Positions 7,591 through 9,698 of a DNA stretch of 9,698 bases are shown here, one piece after another. A program made the translations under genes and the position numbers. The DNA is from an uncultured Prevotella sp. (GTDB lineage Bacteria; Bacteroidota; Bacteroidia; Bacteroidales; Bacteroidaceae), in the NCBI GenBank assembly GCA_947095945.1, contig CAMUQM010000063.1:1-9698 (forward strand), read 5' to 3'. Positions within the stretch are counted from its first letter, which is position 1. The number at the start of each line of letters is the position of its first letter. The notes beneath the pieces are model-generated. The model was given only the letters and a program-made list of their open reading frames with translations. It was not told where the DNA came from and made no database searches.

Positions 7591-7598
7591 CAAAATTA
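7591..7598 (-). promoter_or_regulatory. -7 element of the gltX operon promoter
   Basis: TAATTTTG on the minus strand matches TAnnTTTG exactly and ends 24 bases before the gltX start, implying a leader of about 15-20 nt. The expected -33 region (about 7618-7623) does not show TTTG. An A9 run on this strand lies in the spacer. No other promoter of this quality was noticed before the terminator after trpS. Confidence 0.6.
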
Positions 7599-7607
7599 AT
7601 GTTTTTT

Positions 7608-7639
7608 TTTGACTATACGCCATATTTTTAGTATTTTCG
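7608..7639 (+). promoter_or_regulatory. Promoter of the 7TM-HD phosphohydrolase gene
   Basis: TTTG (7608-7611), formed by the end of a T9 run, is followed by 20 bases and TATTTTCG (7632-7639). This fits TTTG-N20-TAnnTTTG with one mismatch (TTCG for TTTG). Transcription would start near 7645, giving a ~60-nt leader. It overlaps the spacer and -33 zone of the divergent gltX promoter. Confidence 0.5.
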
Positions 7640-7681
7640 CAAGTTGTTAGAGGATTAACGCAACAAGACACAACAAGTTGT
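7640..7681 (+). repeat. Repeated CAAGTTGT/CAACAAG motifs in the phosphohydrolase leader
   Basis: CAAGTTGT occurs twice (7640-7647 and 7674-7681) and CAACAAG twice (7661-7667 and 7671-7677). The last copies overlap to give the inverted repeat ACAAC-AA-GTTGT (7670-7681). GTTGTTA at 7643-7649 can also pair imperfectly with TAACGCAAC (7656-7664). The cluster spans the predicted transcription start and leader, 27 bases before the ATG. It could be an operator or an RNA fold; chance is possible in so short a stretch. Confidence 0.35.
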
Positions 7682-7708
7682 CATAACATTTACGAAACAA
7701 GATATAAG

Positions 7709-9698
7709 ATGATAAGATTCAAAAACATTAGCAACCCCTATTGGCGAAATATGATTTCAAGGGTCGTATTAGTCATTGTGGCTGTAGTCCTGATAGTGCT
7801 TTTCCTACCTCGCACAAAGGGTAAACTATTTCATTATGATGAGGGGAAACCATGGTTATACGGACAGCTAATTGCGAAGTTCGACTTTCCGATTTTCAAG
7901 ACTGATGAAGCCTTGAAGATTGAAAAAGACTCCATAATGAAGAACTTCCAGCCTTATTATAATATCAACCAAGCTGTCGAACAGAAGAAAATCAACCAGT
8001 TCAGGCATGCCTACAAGAATGGTATTCCAGGCTTGTCACAGGAATATGTTGACGTTATTTCCCACCGTTTGCATGAGATTTATGAGGCAGGAGTCATTGA
8101 CCCACAACAGTATTCTACACTTGTGAAGGATAGTGACAACCTCATACGTGTCGTTACAGGCAAACAGGCTGTGAGTGTTCCTATCAGCAAAACCTTCTCA
8201 ACTCTTGGTGCCTATGAGCATCTTTTCATGGATCCACTGTTAGGACCGAAGCGTTCTGTGTTGCAGCAATGCAACCTGAACGAATATATTGAGCCTAACC
8301 TCTTGTATGATAAGGATCGCAGTGAGACAGAAATGAACGATATGCTCAGCCTTATTCCACAAGCATCTGGAATGGTATTGGAAGGACAACGCATCATTGA
8401 CCGAGGTGATATCGTTGATGCCAAGACTTTCCGTGTACTGAACTCATTTGAACAGGCGATGGAGAAGCGTAAGGCTTCCGAGGACGAGATAACATCAACT
8501 TTCATCGGACAGACTATTTACGTACTAATTCTCATCTGTCTCTTCACGCTCTATCTGGCACTTTTCCGAAAAGACTATTTCGAAAAGCCACGCTCCATTT
8601 CCTTACTTTACGTGATGATAGTCATCTTCCCTATTCTCACCTCCTTGATGATGGAGCATAATATTCTGAGTGTCTATATCCTACCTTTCAGCATGGCACC
8701 AATATTCTTCCGTGTATTCATGGACTCACGAACAGCATTCATCGGACACATGACAATGATACTCATTTGTGCAGTTGCCGTGAAATACCAGTATGAATTC
8801 ATCATCGTACAGCTCGTAGCAGGACTCGTAGCTATTTATTCCCTGCGTGAACTGTCAAAGAGAAGTCAGATTTTCCTCACCGCACTACTCGTCACCATTG
8901 GTTCTGCATCTGTCTATCTCTCTCTCCAACTCATTCAGGCAGATGACCTGTCGAAGCTTGATCAGACGATGTATTACCACTTTGCTGTCAATGGTTTCTT
9001 CCTCCTCTTTACCTACCCGCTGATGTTGGTTATCGAAAAGACCTTCGGTTTTGTTTCAACAGTAACAATGTTTGAGTTGTCTAACACAAATAGCGAACTA
9101 CTACGGCAACTTAGCGAAGTAGCACCAGGAACCTTCCAGCACTCTATCACTGTCGGCAATCTTGCCACCGAGATAGCGAGTAGGATTGGAGCAAAGAGCC
9201 AGTTGGTACGTACTGGTGCGCTCTATCATGACATCGGCAAGATGCTCAACCCAGCGTTCTTTACTGAGAATCAGGCGGGTATCAACCCACATGACAAGCT
9301 GAACGACCTTGAGAGTGCACGTATCATTATCAGCCATGTGACGGAGGGGTTGAAACTTGCAGAGAAATACAACCTTCCACGTGAGATTAAAGAATTCATC
9401 ACAACACACCATGGTACTGGACTCGCAAAATATTTTTACATACATTACAAGAACGAGCATCCTGATGAGGAGGTCAACGAAGACCAGTTCCGTTATCCCG
9501 GACCTAATCCTTTTACACGCGAACAGGCAATCCTCATGATGAGCGATACCGTTGAGGCTGCTTCTCGTTCTCTACAAGAATACACCGAAGAAAGTATCAG
9601 TGAATTGGTCAACCGACTGATTGACGGACAAGTAGCTGACGGCAATTTCACCGACTGCCCAATCACTTTCCGTGACATTACAGCAGCCAAGACTGTTC
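7709..9698 (+). CDS. pgpH: 7TM-HD family cyclic-di-AMP phosphodiesterase (PgpH/YqfF type), C-terminus missing
   Basis: Known PgpH proteins hydrolyse the second messenger c-di-AMP to pApA at the inner membrane. The window holds 663 residues; family members of this phylum are about 680-700, so only a short tail should be missing. Domain order: an N-terminal membrane helix (about 18-34); an extracytoplasmic 7TMR-HDED-like domain (about 35-262); a block of about seven membrane helices (about 263-442); and a cytoplasmic HD domain (about 465-663). All metal-ligand positions known from Listeria PgpH have counterparts: H478 (FQHS), H507-D508 (ALYHDIGK), H543 (ISHVTEG), H567-H568 (TTHHGTG) and D613 (MMSDTVEA). 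The 29- and 36-residue spacings of the first three match that enzyme. It diverges from gltX. The c-di-AMP specificity is inferred by family. The ATG at 7709 precedes the first helix and no earlier start looks better. Confidence 0.92.
   Translation, partial: MIRFKNISNPYWRNMISRVVLVIVAVVLIVLFLPRTKGKLFHYDEGKPWLYGQLIAKFDFPIFKTDEALKIEKDSIMKNFQPYYNINQAVEQKKINQFRHAYKNGIPGLSQEYVDVISHRLHEIYEAGVIDPQQYSTLVKDSDNLIRVVTGKQAVSVPISKTFSTLGAYEHLFMDPLLGPKRSVLQQCNLNEYIEPNLLYDKDRSETEMNDMLSLIPQASGMVLEGQRIIDRGDIVDAKTFRVLNSFEQAMEKRKASEDEITSTFIGQTIYVLILICLFTLYLALFRKDYFEKPRSISLLYVMIVIFPILTSLMMEHNILSVYILPFSMAPIFFRVFMDSRTAFIGHMTMILICAVAVKYQYEFIIVQLVAGLVAIYSLRELSKRSQIFLTALLVTIGSASVYLSLQLIQADDLSKLDQTMYYHFAVNGFFLLFTYPLMLVIEKTFGFVSTVTMFELSNTNSELLRQLSEVAPGTFQHSITVGNLATEIASRIGAKSQLVRTGALYHDIGKMLNPAFFTENQAGINPHDKLNDLESARIIISHVTEGLKLAEKYNLPREIKEFITTHHGTGLAKYFYIHYKNEHPDEEVNEDQFRYPGPNPFTREQAILMMSDTVEAASRSLQEYTEESISELVNRLIDGQVADGNFTDCPITFRDITAAKTV

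Noticed and set aside
7567..7671. 35-codon N-terminal extension of gltX
   Set aside because: The frame is open, but it runs through the predicted gltX promoter, and GluRS proteins normally begin just before the RFAPSPTG motif.
9101..9460. 119-codon minus-strand frame inside the HD domain
   Set aside because: It lies antisense to the active-site motifs of the PgpH-like gene, so its open length reflects the constraint on that protein.

Overview
The window reads as chromosomal DNA of a Bacteroidota member, most likely Prevotella. The evidence is a SusC/RagA-type TonB-linked outer-membrane protein, Bacteroidota-style promoters (TTTG at about -33, TAnnTTTG at about -7), starts without Shine-Dalgarno sequences, AT-rich intergenic DNA, and Bacteroidota-like forms of TrpRS, GluRS and Kdo transferase. 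The genus is an inference from overall character, not from a marker gene. No mobile element, tRNA, rRNA or CRISPR array is visible.

Layout. Positions 1-2524 (minus strand) hold the first ~841 codons of a susC-like gene; its 3' end, and any susD partner, lie beyond the left edge. It is preceded by a ~200-nt leader and a good promoter at 2732-2763. The 641-base gap 2525-3165 contains that leader and promoter, a short inverted repeat next to the promoter, a GC-rich patch of tandem ~22-bp dyad units (2978-3030), and a strong intrinsic terminator (3090-3136). Positions 3166-7566 (minus strand) form a compact four-gene run, gltX -> waaA -> zinc-ribbon membrane protein -> trpS, with gaps of 33, -4 and 40 bases. 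It probably starts at a promoter just upstream of gltX and ends at the terminator after trpS. From 7709 to the right edge (plus strand) is a nearly complete 7TM-HD phosphohydrolase of the PgpH/YqfF type, predicted to degrade cyclic di-AMP. It diverges from gltX across a 142-base gap in which the two predicted promoters overlap.

How it fits together. The operon mixes translation (charging of Glu and Trp tRNAs) with envelope building (Kdo addition to lipid A) and an uncharacterised single-pass zinc-ribbon protein translationally coupled to waaA. The divergent gene is a predicted second-messenger hydrolase, so signalling and the housekeeping operon may compete for one promoter region. The susC gene is a separate unit for uptake of an unknown glycan or peptide. 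Most genes are ordinary for the phylum. The less explained parts are the non-coding ones: the susC leader with a small overlapping ORF, the tandem dyad patch, and the shared divergent promoter region. I see no clearly new biological system.
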